This document shows, piece by piece, positions 25,601 through 37,000 of a DNA stretch of 64,000 bases. The notes under the pieces were generated by a model, which worked only from the letters and a program-made list of their open reading frames with translations, was not told the origin of the DNA and did no database searches. Made by a program: the position numbers and the translations under genes. The stretch is from Trebouxia sp. TZW2008. Taxonomy: Eukaryota > Chlorophyta > Trebouxiophyceae > Trebouxiales > Trebouxiaceae. The stretch covers positions 1 through 64,000 of the forward strand of contig BDIU01000009.1 of assembly GCA_002118135.1 (NCBI GenBank), written 5' to 3'. How positions within the stretch are numbered: the first letter of the stretch is position 1; every line of letters starts with the position of its first letter.

Positions 25601-28053
25601 AAGACCTGTCTTGCTGCAGCTGCGTGACTGGCTGCTGCTGTGACTGTGACCAGGAAGCTGCATTGGAGGTTGATGACTCACATGAGACAGGCATGGGATG
25701 ATGCACAGCTGTGCGTCTCGGGTGTTGGGCAAATTCGTGGGTTGACAGTGAAGGCTGCACAGCTGAGCCTGCCTGAGTGCTTCTGTTGTGTGGCGAGTCG
25801 AGCCTTGCCAAGAAACGCTGCACAGAGTCCTTTCCAGGCAGCTGCATCCTGTTCAGCGCAGTCCTGCTTTCCAGCTGTGGGTTTGACTGACCATGTGTTG
25901 GTGGATCTACCACCCTGTCATGCTGTGCATGGCTGTGGCTACTTGGTCCAAAACCCTCATCTGGCTCTGAATCACTGTCACATGACACGCCTGGCAGCTG
26001 AGTTGGATATGCTTGGCTGTGATGAGCAGCATAGTTGCGCTTTGTAGTGTGACCTTGTCCTTGACCTTGGTTAGGGCTGGCAACAGCACCTGATCCTGCT
26101 GAAGAGTTGCTACTGCATTGCAGTCTCTGCAATCCAAACTCACGGTCTTGACCTGCTTGAGTCGCCCACTGAGGCACTGAGTCACCAAGTTCATCCCTGG
26201 CTGCTGTGCTGCCTACAGGGCTTGACGCGTCATGGAATAGCCTTCTGACAGTGGCGCCAGAAAGAGGCGCTGATGACTTCTGTGCCTCAGCTGCATGACT
26301 GCCTAGGCTTGCTGAACGCCTGCCTGAGCCTGATGCCAGGCTTGTACTGCCTCTTGCCCGTTCTCCTGGTGACTCATGCTGAGTTGGCTGATTGTCACCA
26401 GGTGACAGATGCTGAGAAGATTTTCTGTTTGCAAGCCCAGGCTTTGATCTCAAGCTTGACAGGTGTTGGCTGCTGCCTGACTCTGGCTGCTCAAGCGCTG
26501 CAGTCTGAGACTGCTCCTCTTCATCATCGCTGTTCCATGAGCTTGGAGAAGAAGCTGCTAGCCTGCTCTGAAAAGCTGATGCTGCTGTGGCAGTTTGACG
26601 AGGAGGAGTGCCAACCTGCACAATATTCAAATTGTATCAAAAGTCTTGCATTGTCAAAGAATGGAATGAGACTTTCGTTGAAGTGCAGGCATGGCATTCA
26701 CCTGGAGCCATCTGCCGCAGTGTCAAGGCAACATGCTGCTCTGCCAGCATATTCAAGCAAAACGGCTTGCATGGTATTTGGCGAGCTAAGAAAGCAGCAC
26801 AGTTTGAATTGCAGACACAGCATGGCGCAGCTGCTTTAACACAGCTTCCTTGATTCAACTATCGGAACCCATGCACAAAATTTGAAGCTGCATTGGCTTG
26901 AGCTGTGCTTTTCAAAAGAAGTTGTCATACAGACAGCTTACCCCTTCATCATCTTCGCTGCTGTCTGCACTGTGGGGCTTTGAGTGGCTTGCAAGGGGCT
27001 GATGACCACCTTTCACAGTCTGTGTGGTTTGCGCTGACTGACCTTTTGCCTGAAAGAAAGGCTGCAGCCGTTTGGCTGGTGTACTGAATACGTCTGCAGC
27101 CAAAAGAGCAGCAAGTTGCAGCAAGAACCATGACAACGTTCATATCTTGTACCAGATACACTGCAGAAACCGGAACAATGGCTGCCACATGTATGCAAGA
27201 GCGCATGCTGCCTCATTGCTGCACTTCACGCAGACAAATACAGCTGAACTCCTTGGGGTCAAGGACATCTGCTGCAATGCAAAGCCGTGAAAGCGAAATG
27301 TGGTCTTGCCTGCGACGGTGCGGCCCTCCAATGTCACTCTCAGAGCCGAAATTACACGCAAGAACCTCTCAGGAGGTAGAAGCTGCTGGACCAGGCTGTG
27401 TTTAAACAAAAAGTTTCAGCATCAGAAAGTCTCCCTGAGCACCAAAGCACGAAGGCTGCTTTCTCACCTCAACTCTTCGGGCGTGAAGTCTTCGTCGTCT
27501 GCGAACTCCTCGCTTATGGCTCTGCGTTGCTGCACCTTTTCTGTGCTCACCACATCAGCCATGAAAGGAAGTTGAGTTTTGCCAGGCTTCGGCAAGACTG
27601 GTGCAGACGACCTATGAGCGCATTGCTGAGCAATCAGCGACTCTAAGGCACAATGATACCGTCGTAGGGTCGCATCTGGGGGGCACATCTACTGCTGTTG
27701 TCACGGCTGCTCGCGAGTGTCAAAAATTTCTGATTGATGTGATTGCTGAAACTGCATTGCAAATTTTCGACTTGTTTGAGACTCAGAGGTCAGTTGGGCA
27801 TCAGAGCATCTGTGACACCACTCACACCGCAGCTGATGCATATGCTGCACAAACTGCACAGATATAGATTTTACAGTAGCTGTCGCTGATGCTGCTGCAT
27901 CTGTGTTGTACGATAGCCTGAGCTCCAGCTGCGCTGTGATTTGTCCACCAGTTTCAAGTTGTTTAGCTGGAGCATGTGCAAGCTTGCCTCTTGCAGGAAG
28001 GATTTGCCATGCAGCATGATGCAGTGCTGCAGGAAAGTGGCAGCTCCACACAT
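22609..28053 (-). CDS. Large, mostly disordered protein with a degenerate QHD repeat; not recognised
   Basis: Two long exons are certain from matching splice sites and phases. 26615-25288 (443 codons, Ser/Gln-rich) ends AG|GTACAT, and 24597-22609 (663 codons) begins after ATGCAG and ends AG|GTATGC. The second exon opens with an acidic EEEEAALQHD. It holds about 350 residues of imperfect 10-15-residue units built on QHD/QHE (MQHD, VQHDS, RQHG), then Ser/Pro-rich segments (SDMIRRFDSGSSWGP), a run of six LxQQGSL-like units and an alanine-rich helix (AAMEAVRAAEKAVQEATALAPTR). Probable earlier exons lie at 27060-26947 (ending DSSEDDEG|GTAAGC), 27400-27290 (LVQQLLPPERFLRVISALRV), 27560-27470 (ISEEFADDEDFTPEELR) and 28053-27870. 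No catalytic domain seen; probably a scaffold. The start and 3' end are unresolved. Confidence 0.6.
25165..25285 (+). mobile_element. Degenerate relative of the mariner-like MITE
   Basis: Shares CCTTACATCA, TTGTCCTTGCTCAGAG, AAGTCAGAATGCAGTGATTG and TGTCCTCACATCAAGA-type motifs, in order, with the complete element at 36306-36479. TIR ends are lost. It lies in the intron between the two long exons of the QHD-repeat gene. Confidence 0.65.
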
Positions 28054-28626
28054 GCTGTGGTGCAGTATATGGCCTTACACTGGTTGTGGGCACATACAAA
28101 GTCGCTGGGTTTTGCAGACACAGCTGACCTCATGCATTTGGGCAACAGCTGTTGAACCTTCAAAGCCTGCTTTCTGCTGAAAGCACCTGACCCTTACAAA
28201 GATGCTGCTGTGCTGCTTCCAAATCTGTTTTGACCAATTGAAGTACACGCTGTGACTGTGCTCCGTACTGCATGACAGGAACATATCAAAGACTGTGTGT
28301 TAGCACTTTGTGCAGTACAGCTGAATTCAGCATGTTGACATGTTACGCATGTGCAGTGCATGTAACTTCTGTGCTGACATGGCACCCTTGCTAGCAAAGG
28401 AAAGGATCAGATCCTTCTACGTATCAAGCGGATTCAATCAAAGAGCAAACACACTTTGATAGCATACAGTGATGTTGAAACGGATGCCATATCTACGTTG
28501 CAGATCATGAATTTGCCAGGTCTGCTGCGCATTGCAATCCTGTTGAGTCAAAAACATGGTGCTTTGTGGGCTCTTTGCTGGCTTGCCAGGTGCAAATGAA
28601 AGGATATGAGCAGCCCAAACAGCCTT

Positions 28627-29658
28627 TCACAATGAGTCAGCTGAAGGGCTGTTTTTGATGGATGGCGTGGGCACAGTCCATGTGACACCAATGCAGAAAG
28701 GTCCTGTATAGTCCTTTGGATAAAGTTTTGGTATTGCAGACAGGAATCCATGAGCGCCCCAAAATCTCTTCAATTTATATTCAGAGTCCTGTCCTTCCAG
28801 CCTTTCGCGCATCTTTGCAGTGCAAGTCCATGGTGCTCTGATGTAGGGCAGCTCCTTATCAGTAGCAAATATTGTGAAGGTATCAGGTACAGGGTCCAGC
28901 AAACTTTGCGGCCCAACATACAGGCCAACAGAGTCACCTGCAAGCAATATTGCATGTTTAGGATGAGCTGCAGTTGATTGCATACCATCATGCAGTTGCG
29001 CTGTCAGGCAAAGATCTGAATTTGCTTGATACCGAGGCAGACCATAGATGTGCTCAATACTTCAGGGTGCAGGTCAGTTGCTCTCACCATCAACCTCATT
29101 CCTTGATATGATCAGTTGCATGCCTGAGGCAGGAAGTGGGAGAGTTCTTGTGGAGTCTGGCATCATGATGTTGTCCAGAATGCTTGTGTGTCTATTGCTG
29201 TGCAGCTGAGGCGCTGTGTAGTTCAGATGCCGATGTAATGCTTTGCGCATCAATAGGTTTTGACTGCAGTGACCTTCATTTAGGAGTATCCTGAACAACA
29301 TGTCAAGCTCTGAACGTCCCATCAACGTGACGTCCACAACATCTGGAATGGCACTTTCAGAAAGACCTGCATCTTCCAAAACCTGTGACACTTGCAGCTC
29401 TGCACATGCACCGCGATCAGGGTGGTGCAAGAATGCTGTCACGTCTTGATTTGTCTTGTAGAAATAGCTTGTCATGAACGCTAGGGGACTCGCACAAGTC
29501 TCCCATGACTTTGTCACCAGCCTATCGGCAATACTTTCCAGCAAACTTGGAAGCCCAAGACGCTCTGCAAGTTTGGTGAGGCATGATAGAATCTCAGGAG
29601 TCATCGACGGTGCAGCACCGGTCAGATATCCCATACATGCACGCTCCAAATCCTCAAA
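28627..29658 (-). pseudogene. BTB/BACK-like family, copy E, missing its 5' half
   Basis: Exons equivalent to the family's exon 3 (29658-29088) and exon 4 (28937-28627) are intact, in phase and properly bordered (TTTCTGCAG acceptor, ATG|GTGAGA donor). The protein part reads ERACMGYL, LSCLTKLAERLGLPSLLESI, FLHHPDRGACAELQVSQVLE, ILDNIMMPDS, GDSVGLYVGPQ, GPFCIGV. It is closest to copy D. No trace of exons 1 and 2 was found upstream. Instead a CAG-repeat tract begins about 170 bp beyond exon 3. Either the 5' half was lost, or the exons were recruited to another, unseen first exon. Confidence 0.7.
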
Positions 29659-29825
29659 CTGCAGAAACCCAACAAGTCAGCATCTGTCGTCAAACAACAC
29701 AACATCCCTGGCCACAAAGTTGCAGAAAGAAGCTGAGTCTGCTTTGTTTGCTATGTCACAGCTGACACAGTATGGCCAAATGGAATGCGTTCAGTCACTG
29801 ACTGCTCTGCAGAAGCAGCACCAAC

Positions 29826-29828
<3 letters not shown>

Positions 29829-29879
<51 letters not shown>

Positions 29880-29905
29880 AATAGCAGCAGCAGCAGCTTT
29901 TGCAA
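29829..29905. repeat. (CAG)n trinucleotide repeat
   Basis: About 24 CAG units with a few CAA interruptions on the plus strand, followed by a second imperfect (AGC/AGT)n tract at 29944-29985. It lies just upstream of truncated copy E, where exons 1 and 2 of that copy should have been. Confidence 0.9.
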
Positions 29906-29985
29906 TAGCCTATTCTATACTATTTTAGTCTAAAATGACTTGCAACAGTAGCAGTAGTAGCAGCGGCGGCAGCAGCAGCAGCATT

Positions 29986-31056
29986 TCAGTCTGGGTATCT
30001 TCAGCTGGCACTTGTACAAAGGGTCGTGGCTTCGTCACAACAAGGCTTGGTGAGTCTTATTGTATATATTTGACACTGTGCTTGTTGCTGGCAGCACCTG
30101 GCTTTCTTCACGGTTCTGCAGGGGCGCCTCAACATGATTCCACAACAGAAGCTCTGCTGTGACCAACTGGTGTTCACATTGCAGTCAAACTTAGTGATGT
30201 GTGACAAATGTTTGGATTGTTGTGACATCATCACCTTTCACAGTGCAGCTTGTGCAGTTGTTCATAGATATCTCTGTTCATCGATGTGCTCTGCAATATA
30301 TAAGTGCTTGACTGACCATTGATAATAGGGTTTGAAAATTTCGAAGTCTTTTGCACGGTTATGTCACGGTTTAGGGTTCTGGGGTCAGTAAACAGGTAGT
30401 CAAATCAATTGCAACGCTTTATTAAGAGGCCTCGGGTGGGTTTTGATAACGAAAATCCAATTAGGGTTGTGTCAAGCAGCTTCTGACATGCGCTCACCCT
30501 AAAAGCATAGGCATGGCAGCGCTCCCTTCAGTCTTCTTCTCTGGTAGGTCTGTAACGCTCACTTATACACTTAGTACAGTTTTCACAACTTTTTAAAGAC
30601 TCTTCAGACTACCTGGAGTCTGCCTTTAGTATGGCCTCTATGTGACTGAAGACAGCCGAGTGCCATGATTTCGTGAACCAGACGACGCTGTTGAGCCACA
30701 AGAAAAGGCAGCATGCGCAGTGTTGCATGCAGACCTGTCTGACAGCATGGCAGCTTCATGTGCAGCTGTCAAGTATTCGTCACATACATTTGGTAAGGAG
30801 ATGAACGGACGTGCTGTTCGACTTCAATACAGCTGACTGCGTGTTACAGACAGTCCAATTTGCCCAGATTATACCGCCGACACTCTTGAAGCAAGCCAGA
30901 GACCATTCACAGGCAGTGCCGAACTCCTTCGTGGTCAGTTGCGTATCAACAGCCGTATGAGGCGTTCAAGGGCCGTGTTGCAGATCAGTCAATGCAGGCG
31001 GTTTGAAGAGCAAGAACAAGCGTATCTATAGCCCGAGTGTGCCTTAGCTCGTCAAA
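29986..31056. other. Intergenic interval upstream of the TTM gene
   Basis: About 1.1 kb with no convincing exon. It contains the 5' flank of the plus-strand TTM gene. A lone GGTTTAGGGTTC near 30369 resembles one plant-type telomere unit but is not repeated. Confidence 0.4.
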
Positions 31057-34000
31057 ATGGGCGTGCAGCGCGGCGACTCTGCTCCTCCGCTGGGCCGAAC
31101 TGGCCTCAAGAAAAAGGTGCTTGTGCCTTTGCACCTATGTTCAATCAGGCAGCTCAAAACAGCCAAGCACAAATTTTCAAACGAGCGTCTGACAGGGCCT
31201 GCTGAAAGACCAGCTGGAGATAGTCAAAGTAAAAAGCGCCAATGGCAAAATCAAATATGCGATTCAACCCCTTGACGAGCAGCTGTCCTTTGACAAGGTC
31301 AGCACAGCTAATCCTTTCCTGCTCATGCCTGCTTGTCCGCTTTGCTTACTATGTCCAATCACTCAACTGGAATGCAACCTTGAAATGCTGTGATGGTTTT
31401 GCAGGGCTTTTTTGTCTTTATCAGGGCAGTACAGTATCTGACAAGACACAACTCGGGTGTGATTGTGGTGGGTCATCACTCCAGGCTGGCTGGCTTCCTG
31501 TTGCTATCAATGCCACACTGCACCTGGCCTGTCATCCTGTCTTTCAGTGACATCCGCTGCAAACTTCAGCAAGTTGTGCTTGGACAGCCTGTGCTCATGT
31601 CATAGCCATGCATGCATTTGGTATGTCCATGCACTGTTGATTTACTCAATTGCATTGTTGCAGACTGTGACACACCAAGCTGACTACTGCAGGTTGGGCT
31701 GGCCGGCCCTTCTGGCTCTGGAAAGACAATTTTTTCTGAAAAGGTTCAGCATTTTTTGCCAGGTGAGCAGACGATGCTCAGCTAAACTGACTCAAAATGA
31801 ATCAGAACTTTGATGGTGCTTGCATGCTTCATAGTGTCATGATGTCATTGCATTGAGCAATGCTCGGCATGACTGATGCGCATAAGACTAATTTGGGACT
31901 GTGCATCAACAAGCCATTATACTTGCAAGACTGGAATAACAGCAAGGCTTTGCACAAACAAAATTTTTACTGCAGGATGTGCCATTCTGTCCATGGACAA
32001 CTACAACGACGGCACCAGGGTCATTGACAGCAACTTTGATGGTGAGTGCTTTGTGTGCATTCAAGTTCTGCATCCTCTGCGCTATAACCGTTTACAGTCC
32101 ATGAAAGCCATTGCTGCACAGCTTAGACTTTATGGGAATGCATTACACTTGTTGAAAACATCAAAGTGCTTTCTCCTGGCCTTTTGTTGCATTCTAAGTA
32201 AAAGCTGCCAGCATTGAGCCATTGTCACGTCAGAAGCACTGTTTTAGCTTGCTGCACATTTGCTTGTGAGACTTTGGTCCGTCACAAAGGTGCAAAAGCA
32301 TTGCAGCCATGGCAATGCTATGCAGATCCCAGACTGACAGACTACGAGACTCTGCTGTCAAACATCAATGATCTGAAGTCTGGCAAGTCTACTCAGGTCA
32401 GTATTGCATCGTATGGCATTTCAAGCTTGACTGCTGCCCTCGCAGACGTTTTCAACAACCCAAGCCTGCAGTGTTTTGCTATCTAATGTTGTGTGGTTGC
32501 AGGTGCCTATTTACGATTTCAAGCAGAGCAAAAGGGTGGGCTACAGGACTCAGCTGCAGCCGACGTCCAGGGTGGTCATTATTGAGGGGATATACTCACT
32601 CAGCACGCGCCTCAGGTTGGTCTTGTCATGTGCTGGTATAGCACACTCAACCTCAAATGCTTGAACCTCTTGTCTGCCCTTCTGCTGAGGATATAGAAAC
32701 CCCTGGTGGCTGGTGTGCGTGCATATAGCAGCGTTTGCACACAACGATATGCAGCAGTTGGAGGTCTTCCGAGATCCGATTGCGCTCTCTGAATCAGCTC
32801 TCTTCTGGTCTATATCAACAAAAGTGTAGCATGGCTGCTGGAAGCCTAATGTATTGCAGCAGTGCAGGATTGCTGTGTTGCCATCCCCCTCCATTGCTGT
32901 GACCTGTGCATGCTAATGAAGCGGGTGCTGCAAGCTTCACTGCAGTCACCGAATGAAGTTTATGAGTTGCTGTTCAATGTTGCCTGTACAAACTATGTGC
33001 AAGCTACAAGAGGTGCAGGACGTTGAGTATATGCTGCAATGCAAGCCTACAACAGCGTGTTTTCTCTGCTGTCACTGCATGCAGGCCATTGGAGGATTGG
33101 AGGGTGTCCATCACTGGTGACGTACACTTTTGACCTAGTGAAGCGGGTGCTGCAAGCTTCACCGCAGTCAACCAGATGAAGTGAATGAAATGCTGTTCAA
33201 TGTTGCCTGTGCAACCTATGTGCAGTCTAGGACACTGAGTATATGTTGCAATGCAAGCCTACAACAGCGTGTCTTCACTGCTGCCATTGCATGCAGGCCA
33301 CTGGAGGACTTGAGGGTACCCATCACTGGTTGTGTACCCTTTGATCTGCTGATGCAAGTGCTGCAAGCTTCACTGCAGTCAACCAAATGAAGTGAATGAG
33401 TTGCTTTTCAGTGTTGCCTGTGCAACCGATGTGCAGTCTACAAGAGGTGCAGGACGCTGAGTGTATGCTGCAACGCAAGCCTACAACAGCGTGTTTTCGC
33501 TGCTGTCACTGCATGCAGACCACTAGAGGACCTGAGGGTGTCCATCACAGGTGGTGTATGCTCTGATACAGTGAAGCGGGTGCTGCAAGCTTCACTGCAG
33601 TCAACCAGATGAAGTGAATGAGTTGCTGTTCAACGTTGCCTGTGCAATCTATGTGCAGTCTACAAGAGGTGCAGGACACTGAGTACAAGCTGCAACGCAA
33701 GCCTACAACAGCGTGTTTTCACAGCTGTCACTGCATGCAGGCCCCTCGAGGACCTGAGGGTGTGCATTACAGGTGGGCTACACTTCAACCTGGTGAAGCG
33801 GGTGATGCAGCCTTTACTGCCGTTGCTCAAATAAGTTTCATGCATTGCTTTTTGGTATTGCCCGTACCTCTTATGCAAAATCTAGAAGAGGTGCAAACTA
33901 AGTATATTGCTGCGATGCAAACCTGCCACGCTGTGATTCTTCACTGGCGCCATTGCATGCAGGCCACTGGAGGATCTGAGGGTGTCCATTACAGGTGGAG

Positions 34001-37000
34001 TGCACTTTGACCTGGTGAAGCGAGTCCTGCGAGACATCAACAGGTCTGGGCAAGCACCTGAGGAGATCATTCAACAGGTGCGCAGGATGTTATCTTCCAC
34101 CTGCTCTGTTCTAGTTTCTGCAGGCCCTGGTTGCCAAACTCTATCGTGGATGTGTTTCTCTTGAATTGTAACACCCTGTCCGCCATGCCTGACTGCCTCA
34201 GAAGAATGCTGTCGACAATAAATCACCACGTTCTTCATTTCAGTTATTGATACTTTAAAATACTTGCATGTTGGGTATTACCTGTTGACTCCAACACGTT
34301 GCGTACTTGACAGTTTGCACTGCATCTCAGCAATTCACACTCTGAAATACTGTGAATTGCATATTACATATTGTGTATTGAGTATTACGTATGGCGATTT
34401 GCTGGTTTGCTTTGACTTGAGATACAATGGATGCTACAATGAGACTGCTGACTTGTTACCATAACATCACCTGCAGTCCTTGCTCAGACATGTTGAAATC
34501 AACACAGATTGTCTATTGTCATGCAGATTTCAGACACAGTGTACCCAATGTACAAGGCGTTTATAGAGCCAGACCTGAAGACAGCGCACTTGAAGATCTA
34601 CAACACCTTCAACCCCTTCTCAGGCTTCATGGATCCCACCTACATCCTCAAGTCTGATCGCAAGGTCTCCAAGGACACAATTCACTCCCTGCTGAAGGTG
34701 TGTGAGCCATTTCAGAGACTTGCTCCTGGCCAAGAGCGTGCATAGTCCTTGTAAGCTTGCAGGTCTGCACACTGTTCTTTGATACTGCAATCTGTCTGAC
34801 CTTGTACATTACTGGTCTGGTCTGCTGTCTGGTCACTGGAATTGCAGCTCTGACTGAACAAATACACACACAAGCCTTGCTCTTCTGCTGAACAAAGCAT
34901 GTGCTTGTACAACAGGCCGCATCAAAGACAGATAAAAGGTACTGTCATGTTTTCTTAATTAAACAAACAATCAAATTCTGCATTTGCAGAACGAGCATAA
35001 AGAGCGCAAGGAGTCAGAGACATACGATATCTACCTGCTGCCGCCCAATGAGGACCCAGAGACATGCCAGTCCTGGCTCAGGATGCGCAACAGAGATGGC
35101 CGATATAATCTCATGTTTGAGGAATGGGTGGTTGATGGCCCTTTCATCATCTCACCCAGAATCACATTTGAGGTACGCTTTCATGGTGTCAAGCTGTGAT
35201 TCATGAAGCTTCAAGTTTACTTTTTTGGGTTGTGCTTCCATGATGCAAAGCTATGGTGATTGGCAAGAAAAGCTGGTTTCTGATTCAGGTGTGAACTTGC
35301 ATTGCATGTGATGTTCACTGGTCAGACCCTGAAGTGTGTTCACAACCTCCTTTTTAATCCTTGATGTGTTGCCTGTGACGTCCAGGTGAGTGTGCATATC
35401 CTGGGAGGTCTCATGGCGGTGGGGTACACGATTGGCACCATCATTACGTGCACCAGCAACTGCCAACAGATGCATTGTCAACGTTCAATCCTCAATGTGT
35501 TGCCTGCAACGTCCATGTGAGTGTGCGCATTCTGGGAGGTCTCATGGCTTTGGGGTATGAAGCTGGCACCATCACGAGGCAAACCAGCATTTGGAAACAC
35601 ATGTGTTGTCAGCATTGGACCTTACACTACTCCCTCCGATTTTCAGGTGAGTGTGCGTATCCTGGGAGGTCTAATGGCGCTGGGGTATGAGATTGGCACC
35701 ATTATGAAGCGCACCAGCATCATCCACACAGATGACCGCCTCACTATCAAGGTCGACACTATTGAAGGCATGGGCCGCAGCTTTGTACAGGTATCCTTGC
35801 TGTCACGCCTCTTGTCTTGTCTGCTTCAAACCCTTTAGTCCTAGGCACCTTCACGGCAGAACCTCAAGCCAGAACCAAAACAACAAACACCAAACAGAAA
35901 AAGGAAGAACATCCTTGATAAGATACCTGGACAAAGCTGCAAACATTGAGTACGTCTTCTCTTGCTTCCTGACTTTGGGCATCAGTCCGCTGAGCTTTTT
36001 GCAGTCATCCATATGATATGATTCCAAAAGATATGACATGCTTTTCCGAGGCAGTGGGATTTGCTCGGACCAATCAGAGCCATTTACAAAGCTGTGTTCT
36101 CTGCTGCAGATCAACAGCCATAAGATACTCAACTTACAGCGTTTCTGTTTCGCCAATGTGTTGCCTGACGTGTAGATTCAAGGCAAAGATCGCTCAGTGG
36201 TAGCTGAAGCTGGCCGGCGGCTTGGGCTTGATGGCACCTACATAGCTCGCTCCTACATTGAACAGGTAAGACTTCTGCAAGCTTCTGCATGCCTCGTTCT
36301 TTGTACAGTAAACTCTTGTTGTAACAACTGCTCTGGTTACCATGCAATTTGTCCTTACATCAAGTTGTCCTTACTCAGAGGGACTACTGCAGTCAGAATG
36401 CAGTGATTGAGGACCAACAGCACTGTCCTTACATCAAGATTGTCCTTATATCAAGTGTCCTTACAACAAGAGTTTACTGTAGCAGCTTGCATCACAAGGC
36501 ACTTGTTGTTCTGTGGGCATGCCCTATTCTCTACAGCAGCTTGCATCACAAGGCAAATGTGGTGCTGTTGTCATGCCCTGCTCTTTGTAGCAGCTTGCAT
36601 CACAAGCCCCCTGTTGCAGCGCTATTGGCATGCCTTGTTCTGTCATCTTCACAATCTGAGTTTTTGCCATGGGCAGTGTTGATGCTGTGATGCTTCAGCT
36701 TGATGCCGGCAACCGACCTGCAATGCATTCAAAATATGTACTTGCTGTTTCAAGTAAGCCAAATTGTCAGTCATGCTTGACTGCTGGTCCCTGCGCGTCA
36801 ACCAGTAACAAAACAGAGTGTGTGATCTCCTTTTCTTTGTTCACCAAATCGTGCTGAAAACATAGGCCTGCTGTTGCTGCCCAGTTGCAGCAGCTGATAA
36901 CCAGTTTTGTAAATGTGACAGAGGACATGCGGCAGCGCTTATACATGGGCAGCTACTGCTGACCTCACTTATCATCTGATCAATGATCATTTGATACACA